From Roseateles_C aquae (lineage in GTDB: Bacteria; Pseudomonadota; Gammaproteobacteria; Burkholderiales; Burkholderiaceae_C), in assembly GCF_032337115.1 (NCBI RefSeq), contig NZ_JAVXZY010000002.1:248001-312000 (forward strand): a DNA stretch of 64,000 nucleotides, given 5' to 3'. This document shows, in pieces, positions 50,968-59,277 of this stretch; the stretch's first letter is position 1; the number at the start of each line of letters is the position of its first letter. The notes beneath the pieces were generated by a model. That model was not told the DNA's origin. It did no database searches and worked only from the letters and a program-made list of their open reading frames with translations. Both the position numbers and the translations under genes were made by a program.

Positions 50968-52470
50968 TCAGGCCGCGTAGAACTTGCCGTGAAAGCCGTA
51001 AGTCACCCAGTAAGGCAGCCAGACCTTGGCCAGCGGCCCGGCGCTGATGGCCTGGGCATCGAAGACGCTGGCAAAGCTGCGCTGGCGACGGCTGTCAAAA
51101 CACAGACCCAGCAACCAGCCCTCGCCTTCCTTGCTGCTGCCCGGCTTGGGCACCAGCACATGCTCCTCGACGACGACATCCTGGCCGAAGCAGAAGCGCT
51201 GGCGGCGACCGCTCTCAATGTCCAGATGCAGGAGGCCGTCATAGCCCCAGCGGCCCTGGGTGTCGATGGCCGCCGGATACCAGACGTGGCGGTAGCGCTG
51301 TGCGACGACCCGCGGGTCGACGACCGGAAACTCGACCGACTCCTCGCGCGATTGCAGCGTGATGCGGCCGCTGTCCAGGTCCAGGCGCAGAAAGCGCGGC
51401 GTCGAGGGCTGATGCAGGCGGCGCTCACCGCGCATGATGGCTCGCAGCGACACATTGACCTCGGGCAGCGCCGGCGCCTCGACGTAGTCCAGCTGCAGTT
51501 GCTTGCCGTCGTCCCAGCCATTGCCGAAGTGGAAGACCATCGCCGCCGGCATGCTGAACAAACGGCGCTGATTGAAGTCGGCCTTGCTGACCAGCAGCAG
51601 CTGCGTGCCGTCCGCTGGCACCCAACTCATGGCGTCCAGCATCGCGCTGCCCGCATGAACGGCCTGCATATCGAGATGGATGGGCGCCAGCAGGAAGACC
51701 AGATAGCGCTCGGTAACGACAAAGTCGTGCACCATGGTCGTCGAGGCAGGCACCTTGAACACCGTGCTGCGCAAGACCTGACCCTGCGGCGAGATCTGGT
51801 ACAGCGCGAGGCGTCCGCCGGGCGTGCTGCCAAAGTTCCACAGCGTGCCATCGGCCTCGACCTTGGGGTGGGCCGAGAACGGCATGCCGGCCAGCTCCGG
51901 GGCCCAGACCCGCGGGCCCTTGGCGGCCAGGCTGTCGGCATCCAGCTCATAGGCGCTGCCGCCCTCCCACAGCGCGTAAAGCCGGCCGCCCTGGCGCAGC
52001 ACGCTGGTGTTGGCGACGTTGACGCTGTCCGGCCCGGTGATGGGCAGCTCGGGCTTGATGGCCGTGCCATAGGCCGGCAGCAGGAAGCGCCCGGCCTGGC
52101 TCTCGGCGCGGAATTTCTGCGTCTGCACAAAGCGCGCCTGATGCGAGACCCGCCCGCCATCGAAACGCCAGGCCTGCACCAGGCCGTCGCCATCAAACCA
52201 GTGGCGGTAGCGTTGACCGCCGCGGCTCATCAGGCCTGGGCCGTTCTTGTAGTAGGTGCCGCGCAGCGCGGCCGGCAACCGGCCTTCGATCTGCAGATCG
52301 CGGGCCTCCAGATCACGGCCGTCCAGGCCTTGCAGCGGCAGCAGCTCCGGCACACCGGCAGCGAAACCGTCGCCGCCGCCCAGGCCCAGGGCCAGCGCTT
52401 CCTGGAGATGGCTGAGGCCCAGCGCCGCACCGGCGGCACCGGCTTGCAAGAGTTGGCGTCTTTGCATCAT
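50968..52470 (-). CDS. Carotenoid oxygenase (RPE65/CCD family) with twin-arginine signal
   Basis: About 500 residues. The N-terminus has a Tat-like signal (MQRRQLLQAGAAGAALGLS), suggesting export folded with its iron. Family marks are LRGTYYKNGPGLM and RHWFDGDGLV, then the iron-binding histidines His201 (FSAHPK), His248 (MVHDFVV), His314 (VFHFGNGWDD) and His494 near the C-terminus (YGFHGKF). It cleaves a carotenoid or related polyene or stilbene with O2. GGAGG stands 5 and 8 bases before two consecutive ATGs (52470, 52467). It follows the DUF2141 gene by 12 bp, on the same strand. Confidence 0.92.
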   Translation of the reverse strand: MMQRRQLLQAGAAGAALGLSHLQEALALGLGGGDGFAAGVPELLPLQGLDGRDLEARDLQIEGRLPAALRGTYYKNGPGLMSRGGQRYRHWFDGDGLVQAWRFDGGRVSHQARFVQTQKFRAESQAGRFLLPAYGTAIKPELPITGPDSVNVANTSVLRQGGRLYALWEGGSAYELDADSLAAKGPRVWAPELAGMPFSAHPKVEADGTLWNFGSTPGGRLALYQISPQGQVLRSTVFKVPASTTMVHDFVVTERYLVFLLAPIHLDMQAVHAGSAMLDAMSWVPADGTQLLLVSKADFNQRRLFSMPAAMVFHFGNGWDDGKQLQLDYVEAPALPEVNVSLRAIMRGERRLHQPSTPRFLRLDLDSGRITLQSREESVEFPVVDPRVVAQRYRHVWYPAAIDTQGRWGYDGLLHLDIESGRRQRFCFGQDVVVEEHVLVPKPGSSKEGEGWLLGLCFDSRRQRSFASVFDAQAISAGPLAKVWLPYWVTYGFHGKFYAA

Positions 52471-52482
52471 CACCACCTCCGC

Positions 52483-52941
52483 TCAGTTTAGGCGCACGCT
52501 GACACGTACACCGGGCTTGACGCTGAACTTGGCCTGCTCGAAGCTGGCCGGCCCGAAATTGCCCGTCGCGTTGTTCGAGAACGCATAGGGCTCGGTGGGC
52601 ATGCCCATGGCATTGCTGTCGAGCTTGCCGTTGTCGTTGACGTCGTGGAACACGCTGAACGCAACCTCACCCTCGGGCAAGTCCTTCAGGCTCAGCAGCA
52701 GGCGGCCATTCTGCTGAGCGCTGGCTGCGGCGCGCGCCAGGGCCACCGGCTTGCCGCCCAGCCACTGGGCAGCCTGGTCAAACACAGCCACCATCAGCTG
52801 ACCGCTGGACGCCGTGAGGCCGCTGACTTCCAGCTCCATCTCCGCGGCCTGGGCCGAGCCCGGCAACAGCACGCCGCCAACGGACAGCAAGGCGCTCAAC
52901 GCAGCGGCAAGGCGAATGGAATTGGCATTGAATCGGGACAT
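52483..52941 (-). CDS. DUF2141 secreted protein
   Basis: 152 residues with a signal peptide (cut near SAQA-AEM). The mature part has the DUF2141 pattern: MELEVSGLTASSGQLMVAVFD at the start (split here for length after 20 residues in the family core), GEVAFSVFHDVNDNGKLDSN, which looks like a calcium-type D-x-N-x-N-G-x-L-D loop, and PTEPYAFSNNA. Function unknown. Its gene leads directly into the carotenoid oxygenase gene, so the two proteins probably work together, possibly in the periplasm. Confidence 0.86.
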   Translation of the reverse strand: MSRFNANSIRLAAALSALLSVGGVLLPGSAQAAEMELEVSGLTASSGQLMVAVFDQAAQWLGGKPVALARAAASAQQNGRLLLSLKDLPEGEVAFSVFHDVNDNGKLDSNAMGMPTEPYAFSNNATGNFGPASFEQAKFSVKPGVRVSVRLN

Positions 52942-53081
52942 GCGGTGCTCCTGGCAGTGAAAGTGAGTTCACTGTAGAAAGCGCCCGCATCGGCGCACAG
53001 CGGCTTGAGACGGAGCGGCGCCAGCCGGCGCCAAGCGTCACTCGGTGGCGCCAATCGTCTGCGGATTCGTCTGCGAATCCT

Positions 53082-54218
53082 TCAGCCGGCGCGCCGCTGG
53101 CGCACCGCGGCAGCCAGCTCGCGCAGCAGCGGCTCGGTCTGTGTCCAGCCCAGGCAGGCATCGGTGATCGAGACGCCGGGCAGCAGATCGGCCTTGCGCT
53201 GGCCCTCGCCCAGGTCCTGGCGACCGGCCTGCAGATGCGACTCGATCATCACCCCGGTGATGCGCGCCTCGCCGGCCGCGATTTGCGCCGCCACATCGCG
53301 GCCCACATCGATTTGGCGCTCGTACTTCTTGCTCGAATTGGCATGCGAGAAGTCGACCATCACCTGCTCGCGCAGGTCGGCGCTCTTGAGCGCCTCGCAG
53401 GCAGCCTGCACCGAGGCGGCGTCGTAGTTCGGCGCCTTGCCACCGCGCAGGATGATGTGGCAGTCGTCGTTGCCGCGGGTTTCGAAGATGGCGGCCGCAC
53501 CCATCTTGGTCATGCCCATGAAGGCGTGGCTGGCGCTGGCGGCCAGCACCGCATCCGAGGCCACCTTGATGCCGCCATCGGTGCCATTCTTGAAACCGAC
53601 CGGGCATGACAGGCCCGAGGCCAGCTGCCGGTGGCTCTGGCTCTCGGTGGTACGGGCGCCGATGGCGCCCCAGGCAATCAGGTCGGAGATGTACTGCGGC
53701 GACAGCAGATCGAGGAACTCGGTGCCGGCCGGCAGGCCCAGCGCGCTGACGTCCAGCAGCAACTTGCGCGCCAGACGCAGGCCTTCGTTCATATGGAAGC
53801 TGCCATCCAGGCGCGGATCGTTGATATAGCCCTTCCAGCCCACCGTCGTGCGCGGCTTCTCGAAATAGACGCGCATCACCACCAGCAGGTCCTGGCTCAG
53901 CTCGTCGCGCAGGTCCTTGAGCAGGCGGGCGTAGTCCATCGCCTGGTCGTGATCGTGGATGGAGCAGGGGCCGACGACGACCAGCAGCCGGTCATCGCGG
54001 CCATGCAGCACATTGCTGATCTCGGCCCGTGCCCGCTCAACCAGGCTCAGCGCCGCGTCCGGTGCCGGCAGTTCGTCGAACAACAGCGCCGGCGAGATCA
54101 GCGGGCGCACGGCGCCGATGCGGGTGTCGTCGGTGCGGGTGCTGTCCAGGGTGGCGTCGCGAGAGCCGACTTCACGGTCGTGGCGGGGGTCGTCGAGGGC
54201 GTTCATGGCAGCGGGCAT
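53082..54218 (-). CDS. 3-deoxy-7-phosphoheptulonate (DAHP) synthase, class I
   Basis: 378 residues from the ATG reading MPAAMNALDD; another ATG at 54206 is possible. First step of the shikimate pathway (PEP plus erythrose-4-phosphate). Motifs: VVVGPCSIHDHDQAMDYA, MRVYFEKPRTTVGWKGYINDP, GARTTESQSHRQLASGLS, GFKNGTDG and VMVDFSHANSSK; metal ligands are the Cys in GPCS, a His, Glu and Asp. Looks like the AroF/AroG/AroH type, feedback target not predictable. A GGATTC/GAATCC hairpin lies just beyond the stop (53063-53080). Divergent from pyrD. Confidence 0.95.
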   Translation of the reverse strand: MPAAMNALDDPRHDREVGSRDATLDSTRTDDTRIGAVRPLISPALLFDELPAPDAALSLVERARAEISNVLHGRDDRLLVVVGPCSIHDHDQAMDYARLLKDLRDELSQDLLVVMRVYFEKPRTTVGWKGYINDPRLDGSFHMNEGLRLARKLLLDVSALGLPAGTEFLDLLSPQYISDLIAWGAIGARTTESQSHRQLASGLSCPVGFKNGTDGGIKVASDAVLAASASHAFMGMTKMGAAAIFETRGNDDCHIILRGGKAPNYDAASVQAACEALKSADLREQVMVDFSHANSSKKYERQIDVGRDVAAQIAAGEARITGVMIESHLQAGRQDLGEGQRKADLLPGVSITDACLGWTQTEPLLRELAAAVRQRRAG

Positions 54219-54331
54219 GGCTATGCAGACAGAGGAGACGGAGCCGGTGATTATCACCAGCGCCTGTGCCAGCGGCGCGACAAGGGGGATGAGACAATCC
54301 GCCCCGCTTCCCAAACAGCCCCGCCAAGACA

Positions 54332-55375
54332 ATGTCGCTCGTGCCCTATGCCCTCGCCCGCCCTTTTCTCTTCGGCATGGACCCCGAGCATGCGCATGAG
54401 CTGACGCTGGGCGCCATCGCCCGCTTGCAGAACACGCCGGCGCAATGCCTGTGGGCGCAGGCCCGCATCAGCGATCCCGTCACCGTGGCCGGGCTCAAGT
54501 TCCCCAACCGCATCGGCCTGGCCGCCGGCCTGGACAAGAACGGCCGCTGCATCGACGGCCTGGGCGCCATGGGCTTTGGCTTCATCGAGGTCGGCACGGT
54601 CACGCCCAAGGGCCAGCCGGGCAATGACAAGCCGCGGATGTTCCGCCTGCCCGAGGCCGATGCGCTGATCAACCGCCTGGGCTTCAACAACGAGGGCCTG
54701 GCGAGCTTCATCGCCAACGTCCAGCGCGCCCACAGCTTCCGCAAGGCCGGCGGTCTGCTGGGCCTGAACATCGGCAAGAACGCGGTCACGCCGATCGAGA
54801 ACGCCGTCGACGACTACCTGCTGGGCCTGGACGGTGTGTTCGCCCATGCCGACTACATCACCGTCAACATCTCCAGCCCCAATACCAAGAACCTGCGCGC
54901 GCTGCAAAGCGACGAGGCGCTGGATGCGCTGCTGGCCGCGCTGCAGGAGCGCAAGCTCAAGCTCGAAGCCGAGGCGCGCCGCCGCGTGCCGATGTTCGTC
55001 AAGATCGCGCCGGACCTGGACGAGGCCCAGGTCAGCGTCATCGCCCGCACGCTGCAGCACAACGGCATCGACGGCGTGATCGCCACCAACACGACGATTT
55101 CCCGCGAGGCGGTCAAGGGCCTGGCCCATGCCGAGGAAACCGGTGGCCTGTCCGGCCGGCCGGTGTTCGAGGCCAGCAACCGCATCATCAGCCTCTTGCG
55201 CGCCGAGCTGGGCAGCGCCTATCCCATCATCGGCGTGGGCGGCGTGCTCAGCGGCGAAGATGCGCGCGCCAAGCTCAAGGCCGGCGCTGATCTGGTGCAG
55301 ATCTACACCGGCCTGATCTACAAAGGCGCCGGCCTGGTGAGCGACTGCGCCCGCGCGCTGGCCGCCAAGCGTTAA
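54332..55375 (+). CDS. pyrD: Dihydroorotate dehydrogenase (quinone), class 2
   Basis: 347 residues; fourth step of pyrimidine synthesis, passing electrons to ubiquinone at the inner membrane. The N-terminal amphipathic part (LVPYALARPFLFGMDPEHAHELTL) is the class 2 quinone site. The FMN and substrate part has GLAAGLDKNGRCIDGL, RLGFNNEG and NISSPNTKNLRALQ with the class 2 catalytic Ser, then GVGGVLSGEDA. Followed at 9 bp by the CYTH gene. Confidence 0.97.
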   Translation: MSLVPYALARPFLFGMDPEHAHELTLGAIARLQNTPAQCLWAQARISDPVTVAGLKFPNRIGLAAGLDKNGRCIDGLGAMGFGFIEVGTVTPKGQPGNDKPRMFRLPEADALINRLGFNNEGLASFIANVQRAHSFRKAGGLLGLNIGKNAVTPIENAVDDYLLGLDGVFAHADYITVNISSPNTKNLRALQSDEALDALLAALQERKLKLEAEARRRVPMFVKIAPDLDEAQVSVIARTLQHNGIDGVIATNTTISREAVKGLAHAEETGGLSGRPVFEASNRIISLLRAELGSAYPIIGVGGVLSGEDARAKLKAGADLVQIYTGLIYKGAGLVSDCARALAAKR

Positions 55376-55384
55376 GGCCCGGCG

Positions 55385-55879
55385 ATGGGCATCGAGATCG
55401 AGCGCAAATTCCTGGTTCAGGGTGAGGCCTGGCGCGCGGCCGAGGCGCAGAGCGAGCGGCTCTGCCAGGCCTATCTGAGTCGCGACCCGGCGCGCACGGT
55501 GCGCGTGCGCATCGCCGGCGATCAGGCCTGGCTGACGATCAAGGGCCAGGCTCTGGGCAAGTTCCAAGGCGAGAGCAGCGGCATCAGCCGCGCCGAGTTT
55601 GAGTACCCGATCCCGCTGGCCGATGCCCAGCAACTGCTGGCTCTGGCCGACGGCCCGGCGATCGACAAGATTCGCCATCGCATCCGGCACGCCGGCATGA
55701 CTTGGGAAGTCGACGAATTCCTCGGCGACAACGCCGGCCTGGTTGTCGCCGAGATCGAGCTGGCCAGCGAAGGCCAGAGCTTCGAGGCACCGCCCTGGCT
55801 GGGCGCGGAAGTCAGCAGCGATGCACGCTACTTCAACTCGGCGCTGAGCCGCCTGCCCTACCGCCACTGGACCCGCTGA
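55385..55879 (+). CDS. CYTH-domain protein (triphosphate-binding, adenylate cyclase/triphosphatase-like)
   Basis: 164 residues, one CYTH domain in full: N-terminal EIERKFLV signature, RVRIAGDQAWLTIKGQ with alternating charged residues of the triphosphate tunnel, KIRHRI, WEVDEF and AEIELASE. Members hydrolyse inorganic triphosphate or, rarely, make cAMP. The short single-domain form fits a triphosphatase best. Starts 9 bp after pyrD and is probably cotranscribed. Confidence 0.9.
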   Translation: MGIEIERKFLVQGEAWRAAEAQSERLCQAYLSRDPARTVRVRIAGDQAWLTIKGQALGKFQGESSGISRAEFEYPIPLADAQQLLALADGPAIDKIRHRIRHAGMTWEVDEFLGDNAGLVVAEIELASEGQSFEAPPWLGAEVSSDARYFNSALSRLPYRHWTR

Positions 55880-56069
55880 GCGGCCAGACCAAGGGCTGCA
55901 CCGTCGCCCCATCACCGGGAAAGCCCTGTGATGCGGCCCAGCGACGCTTGCACATATTCCGCCGTTTTGGGCGCATTGCGTACAAGCTGAAGCGGCGCGA
56001 TTTGACGACCATGGCACTCCCTCTTGCACGGCCCGGCTACCCGCTGGGCCACACCCGATGGAGATGCCC

Positions 56070-58214
56070 ATGAAGCATTGCTTCCCCTCAAAAGCCGGCT
56101 GGTTCGCCGCGCTCGCCCTTCTCACCGCCAGCGCGCAGGCCGAAGACCTGATGCTGCGCCTCAACGCCGACGCCAGCAGCGGCAGCAGCAGCATCGCGAT
56201 CACCCATGCGGTGCGCGGCAGCTTTGCCCAGCATGTTGACACCGCACCGGCCAAGGACGGCGATCTGGTCGTCATCGGCCGCGATGCCGCCGGCGCCGAG
56301 CTGTTCCGCCGCGCCATCGGCAACCCGGCGCGCAAGCAGGCCGAAATCTTCGATGCCAAGACCGGCCAGATCCAGCTCTCCAAGCCGCTGACGGCCAAGG
56401 GCGCCATCGAGCTGCGCATGCCGCATCCGGCCAATCTGGCCAGCGTCGAGGTCAGCGAATACATCAGCCGCAATGGCATCAGCGCCCTGAGCAGCACGCC
56501 GGCTCGCAAGCTGAGCCGCAAGGAGCTGGACGCCCTGGTGCAGCAAACCGCGCAGGCCAGCCTGGTCGCCAGCGCCGTACCCACCGGCAGCGCGATGCTG
56601 TGGGAAAGCGGCACGACCGCCAAGCGCATGGACATCGTCATCATCGGCGACGGCTTCACCAAGGCCGAGACGTCGACCTGGCAGGCGGCGGCCAAGAAGG
56701 TGTCCGACGGTGTCCTGGCCGACCCGCTGTTCGCCAAGTTCAAGAACAGCATGAATATCCGCCGCATCGACATCGAAAGTGCCCAGTCCGGCGTCACCGA
56801 GGGCGGCGTCACGCGCAACTCGGCGCTGGGCAGCGAGGTCGGCTGCTTCGGCATCGACCGGCTGGTCTGCACCGATGAAGCCAAGGTGCTGACCGCCGTG
56901 GGCGCCATCGCGCCGACCGATGGCCGCGACGTCATCATCGTGCTGGTCAACAGCAGCACCTATGCCGGCGCCGCCAGCGGCAATATCGGCGGCTTCTCGC
57001 TGCATCCGCAGTCGATCGAGATCGCGCTGCATGAGATCGGCCACGCGGCCTTCCAACTGGCCGATGAATACGACTACGGCACCTGCGACACCAGCAGCGA
57101 GCCGACCGCGGCCAACGTCACCCGGGTGTCCTCGCGCGCCAACGTCAAGTGGGCCTCGCTGATCGCCGCCGCCACACCGGTGCCGACCTCGCCAGGCTCG
57201 GTCGCCAACGGCACCGTGGGCATCTTCCAGGGCGCCGACTACTGCAGCAGCGGCAAATACCGCCCGACCGAAACCTCGCGGATGCGCGCCCTGTCCAACC
57301 CCTGGCATGCGGTCAACGAGGCACGCGCCAAGCGGGTCTTCGACAGCTACACCGGCGGCAGCACGGACACGGCCCCCGCCATCAGCAGCCAGCCGGCCAG
57401 CCAGACGGTGACGGCCGGCCAGAGCGCGACCTTCAGCGTGGCCGCCAGCGGCGGCAATCTGAGCTATCAATGGCGCAAGAACGGCACGGCCATCAGCGGC
57501 GCCACCGCTGCCAGCTACACGACGCCGGCCACCACCACGGCCGACAACGGCGCGCAGTACAGCGTGGTGATCAGCAACGGCGCCGGCAGCGTGACCAGCA
57601 GCGCCGCGACACTGACGGTCAAGAGCAGCGACGTGAACGTGCCCGTGATCAGCAGCCAGCCGGCCAGCGTCACCGTGAAGGCCGGCGCCACGGCCAGCTT
57701 CTCGGTCAGCGCAACAGGCAGCGCGCCGCTGAGCTACCAGTGGCGCAAGAACGGCACGGCGATTGCCGGCGCCACGGCCGCCAGCTACACCACGCCGGCC
57801 ACCACAGCGGCGGACAACGGTGCGCAATTCAGCGTCGTCGTCAGCAACAGCGCCGGCAGCGTCACCAGCGGCAATGCGACCTTGACCGTCACCAGCGATA
57901 GCAGCGGCGGCACCACGGTCAAGGGCACGATTGCCTCCGGCGCCAGCCTCACCTACCCCAGCGGCAGCCCCGGCTACTACCAGAGCACCGTGGGCGGCAG
58001 CTTCAGCGCCAAGCTGAGCGGTCCGGCTGGCACCGACTTCGACCTCTACCTGTACAAGTGGAATGGCAGCAACTGGGCCGTCGTCGCCAAGTCCGAAGGG
58101 CCGGCCTCGACCGAGTCCTTCAACTACAACGGCAGCGCCGGCTACTACTACCTGGAGCTGAAGTCCTACTCTGGCAGCGGCGCCTTCACGCTGAACTACA
58201 GCTTCGCGAAGTAA
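56070..58214 (+). CDS. Secreted M64-family metallopeptidase with two Ig-like repeats and a PPC-like C-terminal domain
   Basis: 714 residues. Signal peptide cut after ASAQA. The N-terminal propeptide-like part to about 180 is followed by the M64 peptidase domain, beginning RMDIVIIGDGFTKAE. The zinc site is HEIGHAAFQLADEYDY with His321; the L-x-D-E-Y sequence is the M64 mark. Two near-identical Ig-like repeats (from residues 438 and 527; SYQWRKNGTAI in both) and a C-terminal PPC-like sandwich (about 620-714) follow. ATG at 56070 has GGAG 6 bases before it, better than ATG 56058. Likely exported protease of unknown target. Confidence 0.9.
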   Translation: MKHCFPSKAGWFAALALLTASAQAEDLMLRLNADASSGSSSIAITHAVRGSFAQHVDTAPAKDGDLVVIGRDAAGAELFRRAIGNPARKQAEIFDAKTGQIQLSKPLTAKGAIELRMPHPANLASVEVSEYISRNGISALSSTPARKLSRKELDALVQQTAQASLVASAVPTGSAMLWESGTTAKRMDIVIIGDGFTKAETSTWQAAAKKVSDGVLADPLFAKFKNSMNIRRIDIESAQSGVTEGGVTRNSALGSEVGCFGIDRLVCTDEAKVLTAVGAIAPTDGRDVIIVLVNSSTYAGAASGNIGGFSLHPQSIEIALHEIGHAAFQLADEYDYGTCDTSSEPTAANVTRVSSRANVKWASLIAAATPVPTSPGSVANGTVGIFQGADYCSSGKYRPTETSRMRALSNPWHAVNEARAKRVFDSYTGGSTDTAPAISSQPASQTVTAGQSATFSVAASGGNLSYQWRKNGTAISGATAASYTTPATTTADNGAQYSVVISNGAGSVTSSAATLTVKSSDVNVPVISSQPASVTVKAGATASFSVSATGSAPLSYQWRKNGTAIAGATAASYTTPATTAADNGAQFSVVVSNSAGSVTSGNATLTVTSDSSGGTTVKGTIASGASLTYPSGSPGYYQSTVGGSFSAKLSGPAGTDFDLYLYKWNGSNWAVVAKSEGPASTESFNYNGSAGYYYLELKSYSGSGAFTLNYSFAK

Positions 58215-58241
58215 GCGGCTGAGCGCTCGGGCCAAGACCTA

Positions 58242-58275
58242 GCGCGCCCATCGGCGACTGCCGGTGGGCGCGCTG
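58242..58275 (+). terminator. Strong hairpin between the M64 peptidase and beta-lactamase genes
   Basis: AGCGCGCCCATCGGC and GCCGGTGGGCGCGCT form a 15-bp stem (one G-T pair) with a GACT loop. There is no T-run, so termination would need Rho or be inefficient. It serves the convergent region at 58215-58349. Confidence 0.5.
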
Positions 58276-58349
58276 TCGCTTGCACGCGAGCATTGCAGTC
58301 GCGCCCGCGGCACTGCCCAGCGCTACAGGCAGCCCCTAGGCCGACTGCC

Positions 58350-59267
58350 CTAGCTCCAGGTCTGCAGAGCAGCACCTGCCAAGGTCACATGGGCCGCGGC
58401 CAGCGCCGCCGTCGGCGCGGACGATCCGCTCATATACATCGTCATCAGCAGTGGCACCGGCTGCGCGACAGGCCAGGCGATCAGTACATCATTGACGGCA
58501 CCGCGGGCGCCAGTGCCGGTTTTGTCGCCGACGCGCCAGTTGCTCGGCAGACCGCCGCGCAGACGGCCCAAACCCGTCTCGCTGGCCTGCATCCAAGCCA
58601 ACAAGCGGCGCCGCGAGGCCGGGCTGAGCGCCTCGCTCTCACCTAACAAGTGGCGCATCAGCTGCGCCATGGCCAGCGGCGTGCTGGTATCGCGTTCGTC
58701 ACCGGGCAAATTGCTGTTCAGCTCCGGCTCGATACGATCCAGACGCGTGACCGGGTCGCCCCAATCGCGGCAACGCCTTGTCAGCCCTGCCGGTCCACCG
58801 AGCAGCGCCAGCAGCAGATTCGCGGCGGGGTTGTCGCTGGCCAGCATGATGGCCGCGCACAGCGCCTCCACGCTCATCCAGCCCCGTTGCAGATGCTGCT
58901 CGGTGTGCGGCGCATGCGGCACCAGATCCGCCTTGCCATAGGGAACACGTTGATCCAGTCGCAATCGTCCGGCGTCGACCTCCGCCAGCACCGCCGCAGC
59001 GAGCAACAGCTTGAAGGTCGAGCACAGGGCGAAGCGTTCCTGCTCGCGATAGCCCAGCGGCAGTACCCGGCCGTCGAGGGCGAAGGCATGGAAACCGATA
59101 CGTCCGCCCAGCGTCTGCTCGAGTCGCTCGCAGCGCGCGGTGAAGGCAGCCATCAAGGCGACGTCACCCGGCCGTCCGGCCGCTTGCGCAGCCGCACTGC
59201 CCAGCCAGCTCGCCGCACAGCCGAGTCGCCAGAGCGTCTGGCGCCGCGTCCATCTCGGATTGGCCAT
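58350..59267 (-). CDS. Class A beta-lactamase
   Basis: 305 residues from the ATG reading MANPRWTRRQ; the upstream frame overlaps parC and is not used. N-terminal TRRQTLW motif suggests Tat export. Class A set: Ser83/Lys86 in CSTFK (Ambler 70/73, with Cys at 69), Ser144-Asp-Asn in ASDNPAAN (130 loop), Glu180 in the omega loop RIEPELNS (166) and Lys249-Thr-Gly in DKTGTG (234). So hydrolysis of penicillins or cephalosporins is expected; the spectrum is not predictable. Begins 10 bp after the parC stop on the same strand; GAGGG overlapping that stop serves as Shine-Dalgarno. Confidence 0.94.
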   Translation of the reverse strand: MANPRWTRRQTLWRLGCAASWLGSAAAQAAGRPGDVALMAAFTARCERLEQTLGGRIGFHAFALDGRVLPLGYREQERFALCSTFKLLLAAAVLAEVDAGRLRLDQRVPYGKADLVPHAPHTEQHLQRGWMSVEALCAAIMLASDNPAANLLLALLGGPAGLTRRCRDWGDPVTRLDRIEPELNSNLPGDERDTSTPLAMAQLMRHLLGESEALSPASRRRLLAWMQASETGLGRLRGGLPSNWRVGDKTGTGARGAVNDVLIAWPVAQPVPLLMTMYMSGSSAPTAALAAAHVTLAGAALQTWS

Positions 59268-59277
59268 CTCTTGTCCC

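Noticed and set aside
54254..56959. A 901-codon minus-strand open frame covering pyrD, the CYTH gene and part of the M64 gene
   Set aside because: It is antisense to three recognised genes, has no domain similarity and has the Gln/His/Ala/Arg-rich composition of a shadow frame in high-GC DNA.
57381..57893. CRISPR-like or tandem DNA array
   Set aside because: The repeated DNA encodes two Ig-like protein domains; repeat length and lack of spacers exclude a CRISPR array.
56088..58235. A 715-codon minus-strand open frame opposite the M64 peptidase
   Set aside because: It mirrors the plus-strand gene almost exactly, its repeats mirror the Ig-like repeats, and its Gly/Ala/Arg-rich product matches no family.
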